From Bacteroidota bacterium (GTDB lineage Bacteria > Bacteroidota > Bacteroidia > Sphingobacteriales > Sphingobacteriaceae): 41,947 nucleotides of DNA. Each line of letters opens with the position of its first letter. The first letter of the stretch is position 1. Below are positions 19,338 through 27,995 of the stretch, in pieces. The DNA lies in contig JABDFZ010000013.1 in NCBI GenBank assembly GCA_013286325.1, positions 1 to 41,947 of the forward strand, in the 5' to 3' direction. A program made the position numbers and the translations under genes. The notes under the pieces were generated by a model. It did not search any database, was not told the origin of the DNA, and worked only from the letters and a program-made list of their open reading frames with translations.

Positions 19338-19347
19338 TAAATTTACT
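19338..19347 (+). promoter_or_regulatory. Candidate -7 promoter element of susC (TAAATTTACT)
   Basis: TAAATTTACT begins 36 bp after the second TTAACAT box, as in the GH31 promoter. It is a near match to the Bacteroidota -7 consensus TAnnTTTG. It implies a start near 19354 and a leader of about 80 nt before the susC ATG. Confidence 0.5.
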
Positions 19348-19434
19348 TCGATAAATAGTGTTCTTCTTTAAACCGACTATAGGAGAAAATCATTATTTAC
19401 TCGAAACCAATTTTCAACCCTTAATAAAAAATTC

Positions 19435-22400
19435 ATGATTAGAAAACTACAAATTAAAAATTTTGTGGCCGTACTTGGGATAAGCTTATCACTACTGTTG
19501 TTAAGCATATCTGGTTATGCACAAAACAAGGTGGTAAAAGGTAAAGTTACCGATACCGAAAAAGGATTGCCTTTGCCCGGTGTAACGGTTAAATCTCAGG
19601 GAGCAAACGGGGCTGCAATTACCGATATTGACGGAAATTATTCGATCAATGCACAGAGCGGTAAGCTTGTTTTTAGTTATATCGGCTACGTAACTCAGGA
19701 AGTTGAAATCGGCTCCAACACAACTATAGATGTTAAGCTGACCTTAGACAGCAAAGCGCTTAACGAGGTGGTTGTTATTGGTTATGGTACGGCAAAACGT
19801 GCCGACCTTACCGGCTCCATTAGCTCTGTGAGCGCTGCAACTATTGCAAAAGTACCCGTTACAACATTAGAACAAGCAATACAAGGCCGGGCTGCTGGTG
19901 TGCAGGTAACAAATAACGACGGCGCTCCGGGAGGCAACGTTACCGTATTGATACGCGGTACAGGAAGTTTAGCAAGCAATGGCAACACACCGCTATATGT
20001 TGTTGATGGCTACCCTGTAAACACAGGAATTAACAACATTAACCCGAATGATATAGCTTCGATAGACATTTTAAAAGATGCATCGGCTACCGCTATTTAC
20101 GGTGTAAGGGCCGCAAATGGTGTAGTTATTGTTACAACCAAAAAGGGTAAAAAAGATGGCAGTGTTCAGGTTGATGTTAATGCCTATAGCGCCTTTCAAA
20201 GCAGACCAAAAGAATACAATCTGTTAAATGCACAGCAGTTTGCAACACTTGCTCTGCAGGTAGCTGCCACCGATCCTGCCAAGCAGTTTACAACATTGTC
20301 TAATTGGTCTAATCCGCAATCGCTTACCAATGCCGATTGGCAAAACGCTCTTTATCGCAGCGGCTTAACACAAAGCTACAACGTGTCGATACGTGGCGGT
20401 AATGAAAAAACACAGTCTGCCATTTCAATTGGTTATTATGATCAAAAAGGTATCATACTGGGTTCGTACTTTAAAAGGCTTACAGCAGGTTTTAATATTG
20501 ATTACCAGGCTACAAAATGGCTTAAATCAGCAACAAGCGCTAAATACTCTTATCAGGATGCAAATAATCCTTATGGTTCAGGCTCTTTAGGTAATCTGGT
20601 TCAATTGCCACCAACCCTTGATGGCGGTAACAACCAAACCAGCCAGATAAGTGACGGTAAGGGTAATTATGGTTTTTTTAACCCGCTTTATACCTATGTG
20701 GCCAAATACAGCAACCCTGTTTATAGTATAAACACTAATCAGTATAAAAATATAACCAATTATTTTTTAGTTAACTCTTCGTTAGAGGCCACTGTTTATG
20801 ATGGGCTAAAGCTTAAAACAAATGCCGGTGTTAACTACAATGGTTATTCAGGTTCTTATTTCCAGCCTTCAGATGGTCGTTTAATTGCACAATATGGTGC
20901 GGCTGCCGGTGCAACTGGTAACGCATTATATAGCCAGCACATCAATAGTACTTTTGATTGGCTTTGGGAAAATACTTTATCATACGATAAAACTTTTGGC
21001 CTGCATACTATCAATTTTGTTGCTGGTGTTTCTGAACAGGAAACTACCAACAATATGATGGGTGGTAGTGTCATTCCTCCAAATAATACTATAAAAGACC
21101 TCAACCAGGGAACAAACTTATTGCTCGACAAATATGGTAACGGGCAAATTATCCGCTCATTTGCATCTCAGTTCGCCAGGTTAGGTTATAACTATGCAGG
21201 CAAATATTTTATAACAGGTACTATAAGAAGAGACGGATCGTCTCAATTTGCACCTGGCCACCAATATGGTAATTTTCCATCAGGCGCTATATCATGGAAA
21301 GCCAAAGAGGAATCTTTCCTGAAAAGTGTCGACTGGCTGTCTGACCTGAAATTCAGAGGAAGCTGGGGTAGGGTAGGTAACCAACACGGTATTGGCGACT
21401 TTACTTATCAGGCATTATATTCAGCTGGTTCGGCGGCAGCTACCTCAGGTAACCTTGGCTATCCATTTGGTAAAACAGGTAGCGGTAACGGAACTTATCA
21501 GGGTGGTATAGCAGCGGCACAACCTGAAAATGATAATTTAAGATGGGAAACAGATGAAGAAACCGATTTCGGTACGGACGTATCATTTTTAAATGGCGAC
21601 CTTACTTTTACAGTCGATTATTTTGATAGGAAGTCGAAAGATTTTCTCCTTAATATCGCTTCTTCTATTCAGGGAGGTTATGCTACCAGAAATTTAAACA
21701 TTGGTAGTATGGATAATAAAGGCTGGGAGTTTTCTACAAATTACAGCCATAGGGTTAACAGCGATTTACATTTCGACTTAGGTTTAACATTATCATTTAT
21801 TAAAAACAAACTCACCAGCTTAACATCAGGTACAAACTTTATACAAAACTTTGGTGGCCTTACTTTAACTGCAACAACATCTGGCGACTGGGACTCTTTC
21901 ACAAGAACTTATATAGGCCAGCCAGTAGGAGAGTTTTATGGATATAAATCAATAGGGATCTTCCAGAAGGATGGCGACCCTGGTATCCATGTTTCTGATT
22001 TGAACAATGCTGCAATTGCCAAGGGCTATGGGTTTTATTATAAAGCTACAACAACAGCAGGCGACCGTATTTTTGAAGATACCAATCATGATGGTCACAT
22101 AACTGCTGATGATCAGGTAAGTCTGGGCAGCCCTCAGCCTAAATTTTTTGGTGGCTTTACTTTAGGTGCAACCTATAAGGCATTCGATTTTAACGCATAT
22201 TTTTATGGAGTATACGGCAATAAAATATTGAATTATGCAGAGAGTAACCTTGAAAGTTTCGCAGCAAGGGGCTCTGTGAGTGTAGAGAATGTTAGCCAGC
22301 AATATTATAAAAATGCCTGGACGCCTACCAACCCATCAAATCGTTATGCAGCGGTACATTATAATGATACCAACTATGGAGATCTGGTACCATCGAGCGT

Positions 22401-22659
22401 TTGGATCGAAAACGGTAGTTTCCTGAAACTGAAAACGTTTACTGTTGGTTACACCCTGCCTTCAGCCTTTGTTAAAAGGCTTACATTATCCAAAATAAGG
22501 GTATATGCATCTACACAAAACCTGTTCACAATTACAAAATATACAGGCCTTGATCCGGAAATTGGGGTACAAGGTGGCAATGCAACCCAAAATGGTGTTG
22601 ATAACGGTACTTATCCAGGATCGCGGTACTTCACCATGGGCTTAAATGTGACATTTTAA
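19435..22659 (+). CDS. susC: SusC/RagA-family TonB-linked outer-membrane transporter
   Basis: 1074 residues. A signal peptide (to about residue 30, SGYAQ) is followed by a carboxypeptidase-regulatory-like domain (about 35-110, VKGKVTDTEKGLPLPGVTV). The TonB-dependent plug (about 120-235) has the family motifs QAIQGRAAGVQV, VLIRGTGS and ILKDASATAIYGVRAANGV. The rest is a beta-barrel ending in phenylalanine (GLNVTF), the usual outer-membrane assembly signal. There is no STN domain, which agrees with HTCS control rather than sigma/anti-sigma control. It forms the channel under the SusD lid encoded 35 bp downstream and imports oligosaccharides using TonB energy. The substrate is presumably an alpha-linked oligosaccharide matching the GH31 enzyme (inference). 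Confidence 0.95.
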   Translation: MIRKLQIKNFVAVLGISLSLLLLSISGYAQNKVVKGKVTDTEKGLPLPGVTVKSQGANGAAITDIDGNYSINAQSGKLVFSYIGYVTQEVEIGSNTTIDVKLTLDSKALNEVVVIGYGTAKRADLTGSISSVSAATIAKVPVTTLEQAIQGRAAGVQVTNNDGAPGGNVTVLIRGTGSLASNGNTPLYVVDGYPVNTGINNINPNDIASIDILKDASATAIYGVRAANGVVIVTTKKGKKDGSVQVDVNAYSAFQSRPKEYNLLNAQQFATLALQVAATDPAKQFTTLSNWSNPQSLTNADWQNALYRSGLTQSYNVSIRGGNEKTQSAISIGYYDQKGIILGSYFKRLTAGFNIDYQATKWLKSATSAKYSYQDANNPYGSGSLGNLVQLPPTLDGGNNQTSQISDGKGNYGFFNPLYTYVAKYSNPVYSINTNQYKNITNYFLVNSSLEATVYDGLKLKTNAGVNYNGYSGSYFQPSDGRLIAQYGAAAGATGNALYSQHINSTFDWLWENTLSYDKTFGLHTINFVAGVSEQETTNNMMGGSVIPPNNTIKDLNQGTNLLLDKYGNGQIIRSFASQFARLGYNYAGKYFITGTIRRDGSSQFAPGHQYGNFPSGAISWKAKEESFLKSVDWLSDLKFRGSWGRVGNQHGIGDFTYQALYSAGSAAATSGNLGYPFGKTGSGNGTYQGGIAAAQPENDNLRWETDEETDFGTDVSFLNGDLTFTVDYFDRKSKDFLLNIASSIQGGYATRNLNIGSMDNKGWEFSTNYSHRVNSDLHFDLGLTLSFIKNKLTSLTSGTNFIQNFGGLTLTATTSGDWDSFTRTYIGQPVGEFYGYKSIGIFQKDGDPGIHVSDLNNAAIAKGYGFYYKATTTAGDRIFEDTNHDGHITADDQVSLGSPQPKFFGGFTLGATYKAFDFNAYFYGVYGNKILNYAESNLESFAARGSVSVENVSQQYYKNAWTPTNPSNRYAAVHYNDTNYGDLVPSSVWIENGSFLKLKTFTVGYTLPSAFVKRLTLSKIRVYASTQNLFTITKYTGLDPEIGVQGGNATQNGVDNGTYPGSRYFTMGLNVTF

Positions 22660-22694
22660 CAAGGTAAATTATATAGTAGATATATATTAAAGAT

Positions 22695-24443
22695 ATGAAA
22701 ATGAAAAAGAGAACCATTATTACACTTATAGCCTTGTGTGCAGCAATAATAGTACCGCTAAGCTGTAAGAAGAACTTTTTAACCCAAACCAATACTTTTC
22801 AGTCAACTGCAGGTGCAACGTTTCAAAAATCACAAGATGTTGTAGCCCTGGTAAACAGTATTTATGATGGCTACCAGAATAGTGACCTATTGAAAAAATC
22901 AATTTGGTACTATGCAAATTTTACGTCACATGACTGGTATAATGATGGGGGTGATATTGCATGGAACAATTACACAATCAGCCCTACCTTTGCTGCACTT
23001 TATGTTTTTTGGAGTAACGCTTATATCGACATCATCAGGGCTAACTCTGCTTTGGAAATTATAGCCACTGCCAAGGCTAATGGCGTAGTTACCCCCGCTT
23101 TAGGCGATCGTTTATTAGGTGAAGCTTATTTTTTAAGGGGGATGAGTTATTATTATCTTGCAGGTAGTTTCGGCGGTGTCCCTTTAGAATTAGTAGCATC
23201 GTCAACTGGTTTAACACCGAGAAGTACGCAAGATCAGGTGTTTAGCCAGGTTGTATCTGATATGAAACAGGCAGAAAACCTGTTACAATCGAAAACAACA
23301 TTGCCTCCGGCAGAATTAGGCAGGGCCACTAAAGGTGCAGCTTATGGCTATGAAGGCGCAGCACAAATGTGGTTGAAAAATTATACTGCTGCTTTGGCTG
23401 CTTTTAACAATCCGGAACTAACCAACAATTATCATTTACTGCCAAACTTTATTGATGTTCATGAATTTGACCATCAGAATAACGATGAGTCGCTTTTTGA
23501 GATTCAATTTGATATCCAGGGCTCACAAAGCTGGGATGGCGGCTGGCAAAATGGTGGCGAAGTAGCATGGATAGATGATTTTAGCTGGCCCCATGAAATA
23601 AGTGGCTTCGGTTATGATTATGGAAACCCCGGTCTTGAATATTCTTACCAAACTGGTGATACCCGTAAGCTGGCTACAATCATTGGCCCCGGCGATCCCA
23701 ACATCAGCCCCGGTATTATTGCCAAATGGGGTGGTATAAAAGGTTATGCCGTGGTACAGGCAGGCTTTGCAAGCGGTCACAAAGAAAATAGCTCACAGGC
23801 ATACCCTTCCTTTGCCGGAGACGATGGCAAGATCATAAACACCTGCGGTGCATTAAGGCAACCATGGTATGGTGATGACCTTACCCGTTCGGGATATTAC
23901 TGTTCAAAAAAATGGCGCGATCCAAACCTGACCGGCGCTAACGGCAACTCGGCAATTTTTGGGTCTCAGAATCAGGTATTGTTACGTTATGCTGAAATTT
24001 TGTTAAGCAGAGCCGAATGTAAGATCCACACAGGTGATATTCCAGGAGCTTTGGCTGATATTAAATTAGTTAGGGACAGGGCATTTGGTGGCACAGCTCC
24101 TGCTGTAATGCAAGACGGACTTACTTATGATGGTAAGCCAACAACTCCGATAACAGACCCAATGCAAATGGTGTTGAGCGAGTACAGGCACGAACTTACA
24201 GGTGAGTATTCGTTATTTTATAACCTGCGCAGGGCTGGTCCTGGAGTAGCTGCAGCTTTTATTCATGCTAATTATGGCACAGATAATACTTTAACTCCTA
24301 AGCCTTATCCTTATGGCCCTACTGCTGATGGGAACCTGCATGGCGTTTGGTTTACATCTTTACCAACCGGGCATGATATATTGCCTATCCCTCAACAAGC
24401 TATCGGGCTTAATCCTAACTTAAAACAAAATCCTGGTTACTAA
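22695..24443 (+). CDS. susD: SusD/RagB-family surface glycan-binding lipoprotein
   Basis: 582 residues. The N-terminus MKMKKRTIITLIALCAAIIVPLSC ends in a lipobox with predicted lipidated Cys24. Helical repeat motifs typical of RagB/SusD follow, such as RLLGEAYFLRGMSYYYLAGSFG, and AEILLSRAEC in the C-terminal half. The end ILPIPQQAIGLNPNLKQNPGY matches the family signature. The start at 22695 is preferred, with a second ATG two codons later. It follows susC by 35 bp in one transcription unit that ends at the terminator at 24508-24536. The protein caps the SusC channel and captures the sugar ligand at the cell surface. Confidence 0.95.
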   Translation: MKMKKRTIITLIALCAAIIVPLSCKKNFLTQTNTFQSTAGATFQKSQDVVALVNSIYDGYQNSDLLKKSIWYYANFTSHDWYNDGGDIAWNNYTISPTFAALYVFWSNAYIDIIRANSALEIIATAKANGVVTPALGDRLLGEAYFLRGMSYYYLAGSFGGVPLELVASSTGLTPRSTQDQVFSQVVSDMKQAENLLQSKTTLPPAELGRATKGAAYGYEGAAQMWLKNYTAALAAFNNPELTNNYHLLPNFIDVHEFDHQNNDESLFEIQFDIQGSQSWDGGWQNGGEVAWIDDFSWPHEISGFGYDYGNPGLEYSYQTGDTRKLATIIGPGDPNISPGIIAKWGGIKGYAVVQAGFASGHKENSSQAYPSFAGDDGKIINTCGALRQPWYGDDLTRSGYYCSKKWRDPNLTGANGNSAIFGSQNQVLLRYAEILLSRAECKIHTGDIPGALADIKLVRDRAFGGTAPAVMQDGLTYDGKPTTPITDPMQMVLSEYRHELTGEYSLFYNLRRAGPGVAAAFIHANYGTDNTLTPKPYPYGPTADGNLHGVWFTSLPTGHDILPIPQQAIGLNPNLKQNPGY

Positions 24444-24507
24444 ATCAATATGAATGGAATTTATTTAGTAAAAATGAGCGTTGATTAATAATTGGTTATC
24501 TTGGTTA

Positions 24508-24536
24508 GGCTTTCCCCATTGGGGAAAGCCTTTTTT
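24508..24536 (+). terminator. Strong rho-independent terminator between susD and the cytochrome gene
   Basis: A perfect 10-bp stem (GGCTTTCCCC at 24508-24517, GGGGAAAGCC at 24521-24530) with a 3-nt loop, followed by six T. Only 22 bp separate the end of the T run from the next ATG (24559), which leaves no room for an independent promoter downstream of it. Confidence 0.92.
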
Positions 24537-24558
24537 GCATTTAAGCTGGTAACCCTGT

Positions 24559-25776
24559 ATGAAAAAAGTAATAATTGTAATAAGTATTTGCACAGCCATG
24601 CTGATCGTTGCTTATTTACAATTTAAAAATAATACTGCCCATGAAGATCCTCGTGGTAATTTATATGTGGGATCAAAAGCATGCGCTAAATGCCATAACA
24701 AGCTTTATAATTCATACCTGCACACTGCCCACTATATAGCATCAATCCCGGCGGATGAAAATACTGTACATGGTAGTTTTGCCAAAGGATTCAATGTGTT
24801 TAGTATAAATGGATCTCAAAAAGTAGTAATGGAAAGATCTCGCAAAGGTCTGTTTCAAACATATTACCTGGATGGGAAAATTAAAGACAGGCACCGGTTC
24901 GATATCGTTTTTGGAGGTATTAAAGGCGAAAGCTATCTGTATTGGAAGGGAAATGAGCTTTATCAGTTGCCCCTGTCTTACTTTAGCAGGCAGCATCAAT
25001 GGTCAACAAGTCCCGGTTATGGTTTTAGCTTTGTAGATTACCGGTCAATAGGTATACGGTGTTTAGAATGCCATACCTCCTACATTAATGAATTGCCTAA
25101 AGAAAAAGAGGAATTAACCGGGAATGAGCAATTTGATAAAAGCACACTGGTATACGGTATTGATTGTGAACGCTGTCATGGCCCTGGTGCACAACATGTG
25201 GATTTTCATACCAGCAATCCGGGGGTTAAAAGAGCAAGGTACATAACCAGTTTTGCTTCATTAAGCCGGGGGCAAAAAATGGATATGTGTGCTGTGTGCC
25301 ATTCGGGCATCCATACTGCTTTGGTACGATCGACGTTTGGATTTATGCCTGGCGATACCTTTGCTAAATTCAAGCTGCCCGAATTTCAGCAAAGTATTGA
25401 TACAGGTCATTTGGATGTGCATGGCAAACAATTGCAATTATTGCAAAGCAGCAAATGCTATATCAAGAGTAATATGGATTGCTCAACCTGTCATGATACT
25501 CATCAGAATACTCGTGGAAACGATATTTTATATACCACAAAATGCCTTAATTGCCATAATGCACCAAATCACACCTATTGCAAAATGACAGATAAACTGA
25601 GTGTAGAGGCACTCAAAACAAACTGCATAAGCTGCCATATGCCCGAGTTAACAACTAAAATAATTTCGGTGAAAGTTTCTGATAAAACGCCTGCGGTACG
25701 TTTCTTTGTTCATACACATCACATCGCAATTTATCCTCAGGAGGTTAAAAAGATACTGGCTTACATTAATAAGTAA
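24559..25776 (+). CDS. Heptahaem c-type cytochrome
   Basis: 405 residues with an N-terminal signal or membrane anchor (about 3-20). There are seven CxxCH haem-binding motifs with first cysteines at residues 42, 168, 203, 244, 308, 329 and 356 (CAKCH, CLECH, CERCH, CAVCH, CSTCH, CLNCH, CISCH). The opening YVGSKACAKCHNKLYNSYLHT resembles the cytochrome c554-like start of many multihaem proteins. It should act outside the cytoplasmic membrane as an electron carrier or redox enzyme. It lies just after the susD terminator on the same strand, so expression probably depends on read-through from the SusC/D unit or on a promoter overlapping the terminator. A redox partner or substrate is not visible in the window. 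No close functional match is recognised. Confidence 0.88.
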   Translation: MKKVIIVISICTAMLIVAYLQFKNNTAHEDPRGNLYVGSKACAKCHNKLYNSYLHTAHYIASIPADENTVHGSFAKGFNVFSINGSQKVVMERSRKGLFQTYYLDGKIKDRHRFDIVFGGIKGESYLYWKGNELYQLPLSYFSRQHQWSTSPGYGFSFVDYRSIGIRCLECHTSYINELPKEKEELTGNEQFDKSTLVYGIDCERCHGPGAQHVDFHTSNPGVKRARYITSFASLSRGQKMDMCAVCHSGIHTALVRSTFGFMPGDTFAKFKLPEFQQSIDTGHLDVHGKQLQLLQSSKCYIKSNMDCSTCHDTHQNTRGNDILYTTKCLNCHNAPNHTYCKMTDKLSVEALKTNCISCHMPELTTKIISVKVSDKTPAVRFFVHTHHIAIYPQEVKKILAYINK

Positions 25777-25846
25777 TTTAGTGTTTGGCCCTTAGCAAAA
25801 ATCACACTGGTTTGTATACCTTCGGTTGAAAAATGCTCAGTAAATA

Positions 25847-26428
25847 ATGTCAGAACTTCAACAGATAAAACAAGCTATTTATAAAATACAACCGTTAGAG
25901 GAAGGCGAATGGAAAGATTTTTCTGAAAAACTTACTCTAAAAAAATTTGAGAAAGGCGATTTTTTAATCAGAGAAGGAGAAGTTGAAAACTATGTTTTTT
26001 TTCTGAACAAAGGGGCAACACGTAATTACTTTCTTGAGGATGGAAAAGATTTTACAGTTGATTTTTACTTTGAGGGCGATTTTGTAACAGCTTATTATTC
26101 CCTGATTACAAGAGAACCAAGTTCCGTTTTTATTGAATTGCTGGAAGATTCTGAAGTTATTTCTATTCCGTTTAAGTTTCTGAATGAGTTTTATTCTAAA
26201 TATCACCATGGTGAAAGAATAGGTAGGTTAATAGCCGAAGCCCAATATGTTAACAGGTTGCGCAAAGAAATGGATCTGTTATCGAGCACCGCAGAAGAAA
26301 GATATGCCCAGTTAATGCAACGGAACCCTGCACTGATCCGGAACATCTCTGTGAAGCATTTATCATCATTTTTAGGCATCCAGCCCGAAAGCCTGAGCAG
26401 GATAAGGAAATTGTATGCACGAAGCTAA
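25847..26428 (+). CDS. Crp/Fnr-family transcriptional regulator
   Basis: 193 residues. The N-terminal cyclic-nucleotide-binding-like jelly roll (about 20-120) includes FEKGDFLIREGEVENYVFFLNKG and FYFEGDFVTAYYSL. A long helix (about 125-150) and a C-terminal winged-helix with VKHLSSFLGIQPESLSRIRK follow. It lacks the cysteine cluster of Fnr and the full cAMP phosphate-binding signature, as is usual for this large Bacteroidota subgroup, so the effector is unknown. The gene is 70 bp after the cytochrome gene and 63 bp before a DoxX-like gene, an arrangement that suggests it controls the latter. Confidence 0.9.
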   Translation: MSELQQIKQAIYKIQPLEEGEWKDFSEKLTLKKFEKGDFLIREGEVENYVFFLNKGATRNYFLEDGKDFTVDFYFEGDFVTAYYSLITREPSSVFIELLEDSEVISIPFKFLNEFYSKYHHGERIGRLIAEAQYVNRLRKEMDLLSSTAEERYAQLMQRNPALIRNISVKHLSSFLGIQPESLSRIRKLYARS

Positions 26429-26491
26429 CATACATCATTTTATAGTAGGTAATCATTGTTCAATTTTGCTATATATTAAAAGCAAATAACA

Positions 26492-26944
26492 ATGAAACCG
26501 CTTATTTTATTAATAGCTGCTTTTGCAGTTTCAACCACTATTTCAAGACTCACAACTGGACTAGGGAACCTGCCGTTTAGTGGAAACCTGGCTATGTGCC
26601 TAATGTTATTACTTACTGCATTCGGGCATTTCAAATTTACCAGGGGGATGACAATGATGATACCACCGTTCATTCCATTCAAAACCGCATTAGTTTATGT
26701 TACAGGTGTTGCAGAAGTTGTACTTGGCATTGCATTGCTTTCCACATCCTTAAGGCATTATGCCGGCTATGTATTGATCGCATTTTTTATTCTAATAACT
26801 CCTGCGAATATTTATGCGGCTGTAAAACGGCTTGATCTGGAAAAAGGTTCCTACACAGGTCCCGGAATTAATTATTTATGGTTCAGAATGCCTTTGCAGT
26901 TATTTTTCATTGCCTGGATTTCCTATTTCTCAATTTTACTATAA
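26492..26944 (+). CDS. DoxX-like integral membrane protein
   Basis: 150 residues, very hydrophobic, with about four or five membrane segments (near 3-20, 32-46, 65-86, 91-112 and 128-149). The motifs ALVYVTGVAEVVLGIALL and ITPANIYAAV are typical of the DoxX/YphA-type four-helix family. Its biochemical role is poorly defined; relatives are linked to quinone or redox-stress functions. It is placed directly downstream of a Crp/Fnr-type regulator and probably controlled by it. Confidence 0.75.
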   Translation: MKPLILLIAAFAVSTTISRLTTGLGNLPFSGNLAMCLMLLLTAFGHFKFTRGMTMMIPPFIPFKTALVYVTGVAEVVLGIALLSTSLRHYAGYVLIAFFILITPANIYAAVKRLDLEKGSYTGPGINYLWFRMPLQLFFIAWISYFSILL

Positions 26945-27033
26945 AGTTATCAGGCATCAGCGAATAAATCAATGGCATGTTTGGATTTGGAAAAACTTCA
27001 GACGAAAAATTGATCTGCGATCCTTTTAATTTA

Positions 27034-27057
27034 CTATAAAACAGGTAGGTTTTATAG
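27034..27057. promoter_or_regulatory. 9-bp perfect inverted repeat upstream of the sigma-factor gene
   Basis: CTATAAAAC-AGGTAG-GTTTTATAG is a perfect palindrome with a 6-bp spacer, 33 bp before the annotated TTG start of the sigma gene and 90 bp after the DoxX-like gene. There is no T-run after it, so an operator or mRNA hairpin is more likely than a terminator. Confidence 0.4.
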
Positions 27058-27089
27058 GGGACTTAAATTTAAGATTGGGATAGTGTATT

Positions 27090-27833
27090 TTGAATTTAAT
27101 ATATTATCATTGTTATATTGTTATTAACTTTAAGCTCACTGACCCAACCCCTGTTTTATTTCTGAACGCATTGAAAGATAAAAAAGCTGATATTTTAAAT
27201 TTGTGGAAACGCATCAGCCTACATGATGACGATAAAGCATTTGAGTCGCTTTTCTATCTGTTAAGCACACCGCTTATTAAATTTTGTATGATGTATATCC
27301 ATCAAAATGAAGCGGCAGAAGAAATAGTTTCGGATGTGTTTGTTAAATGCTGGTTGAACAGGAAAGGTCTTGCAGACGTGCAAAGTATTGATACCTACTT
27401 ATTTGTAGCAGTTAAAAATCAATCGTTAAACTACATTAAAAAATATTCGCATATCCATCTTGTTCAAATTGAAGACACTAACGAGTTAAAGTTTGTGAAT
27501 ACTTTTAACCCGCAGGAAGAGTTTGAAAAGAAAGAACTGATGTTTAAAATGGAGCAATCCATTGAAGCCCTCCCGCAGCAATGCCGAATTATCTTCAGGC
27601 TGATAAAGGAAGACGGACTTAAATACAAAGAAGTGGCCGAAATTCTTGATATCTCCCCACGCACAGTACAAACACAGCTTTTCAGGGCTGTTAAAAAACT
27701 GAGTGTCTCGCTTTCAGATTATCTTACCCCTGCCCGCAACTTAAAAAGTAAGGAAGCGCTTTTAAATATTGTTCTTCTTTTAAGTTTATGCGAATCTCAA
27801 CTTTTAGTGGCACACTTTTTCCACTTTTTGTAG
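27090..27833 (+). CDS. FecI-type ECF RNA polymerase sigma factor
   Basis: Up to 247 residues. Sigma region 2 (about 50-118) has FESLFYLLSTPLIKFC, EAAEEIVSDVFVKCW and YLFVAVKNQSLNYIKK. Region 4 (about 150-205) has LPQQCRIIFRLI and YKEVAEILDISPRTVQTQL. These match the Bacteroidota ECF family that pairs with FecR and SusC. There is no ATG before region 2: the longest frame begins at a TTG (27090), and another TTG at 27171 (before KDKKADI) would give 220 residues, closer to the usual length, so the start is uncertain. The expected partner anti-sigma gene does not follow directly but lies beyond an opposing S41 peptidase gene, at 29779. Confidence 0.88.
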   Translation: MNLIYYHCYIVINFKLTDPTPVLFLNALKDKKADILNLWKRISLHDDDKAFESLFYLLSTPLIKFCMMYIHQNEAAEEIVSDVFVKCWLNRKGLADVQSIDTYLFVAVKNQSLNYIKKYSHIHLVQIEDTNELKFVNTFNPQEEFEKKELMFKMEQSIEALPQQCRIIFRLIKEDGLKYKEVAEILDISPRTVQTQLFRAVKKLSVSLSDYLTPARNLKSKEALLNIVLLLSLCESQLLVAHFFHFL

Positions 27834-27995
27834 CGCATGATCTTGTGTGTTTTCGGCTTGTGTCTATGATATTGTGATAATAGTTAATTTTAGGTGTACT
27901 GAAATTTGACAAAGCCAAAAAACTTAGAATTGGTATATACAGCAGTGACAACTATTTCCTGCATCGCACTTGCAATCCTTTTTAGCTGCATAGTT

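Noticed and set aside
27724..27951. Minus-strand open frame overlapping the 3' end of the sigma gene
   Set aside because: It is antisense to the sigma coding sequence, shows no domain, and is typical of a shadow frame.
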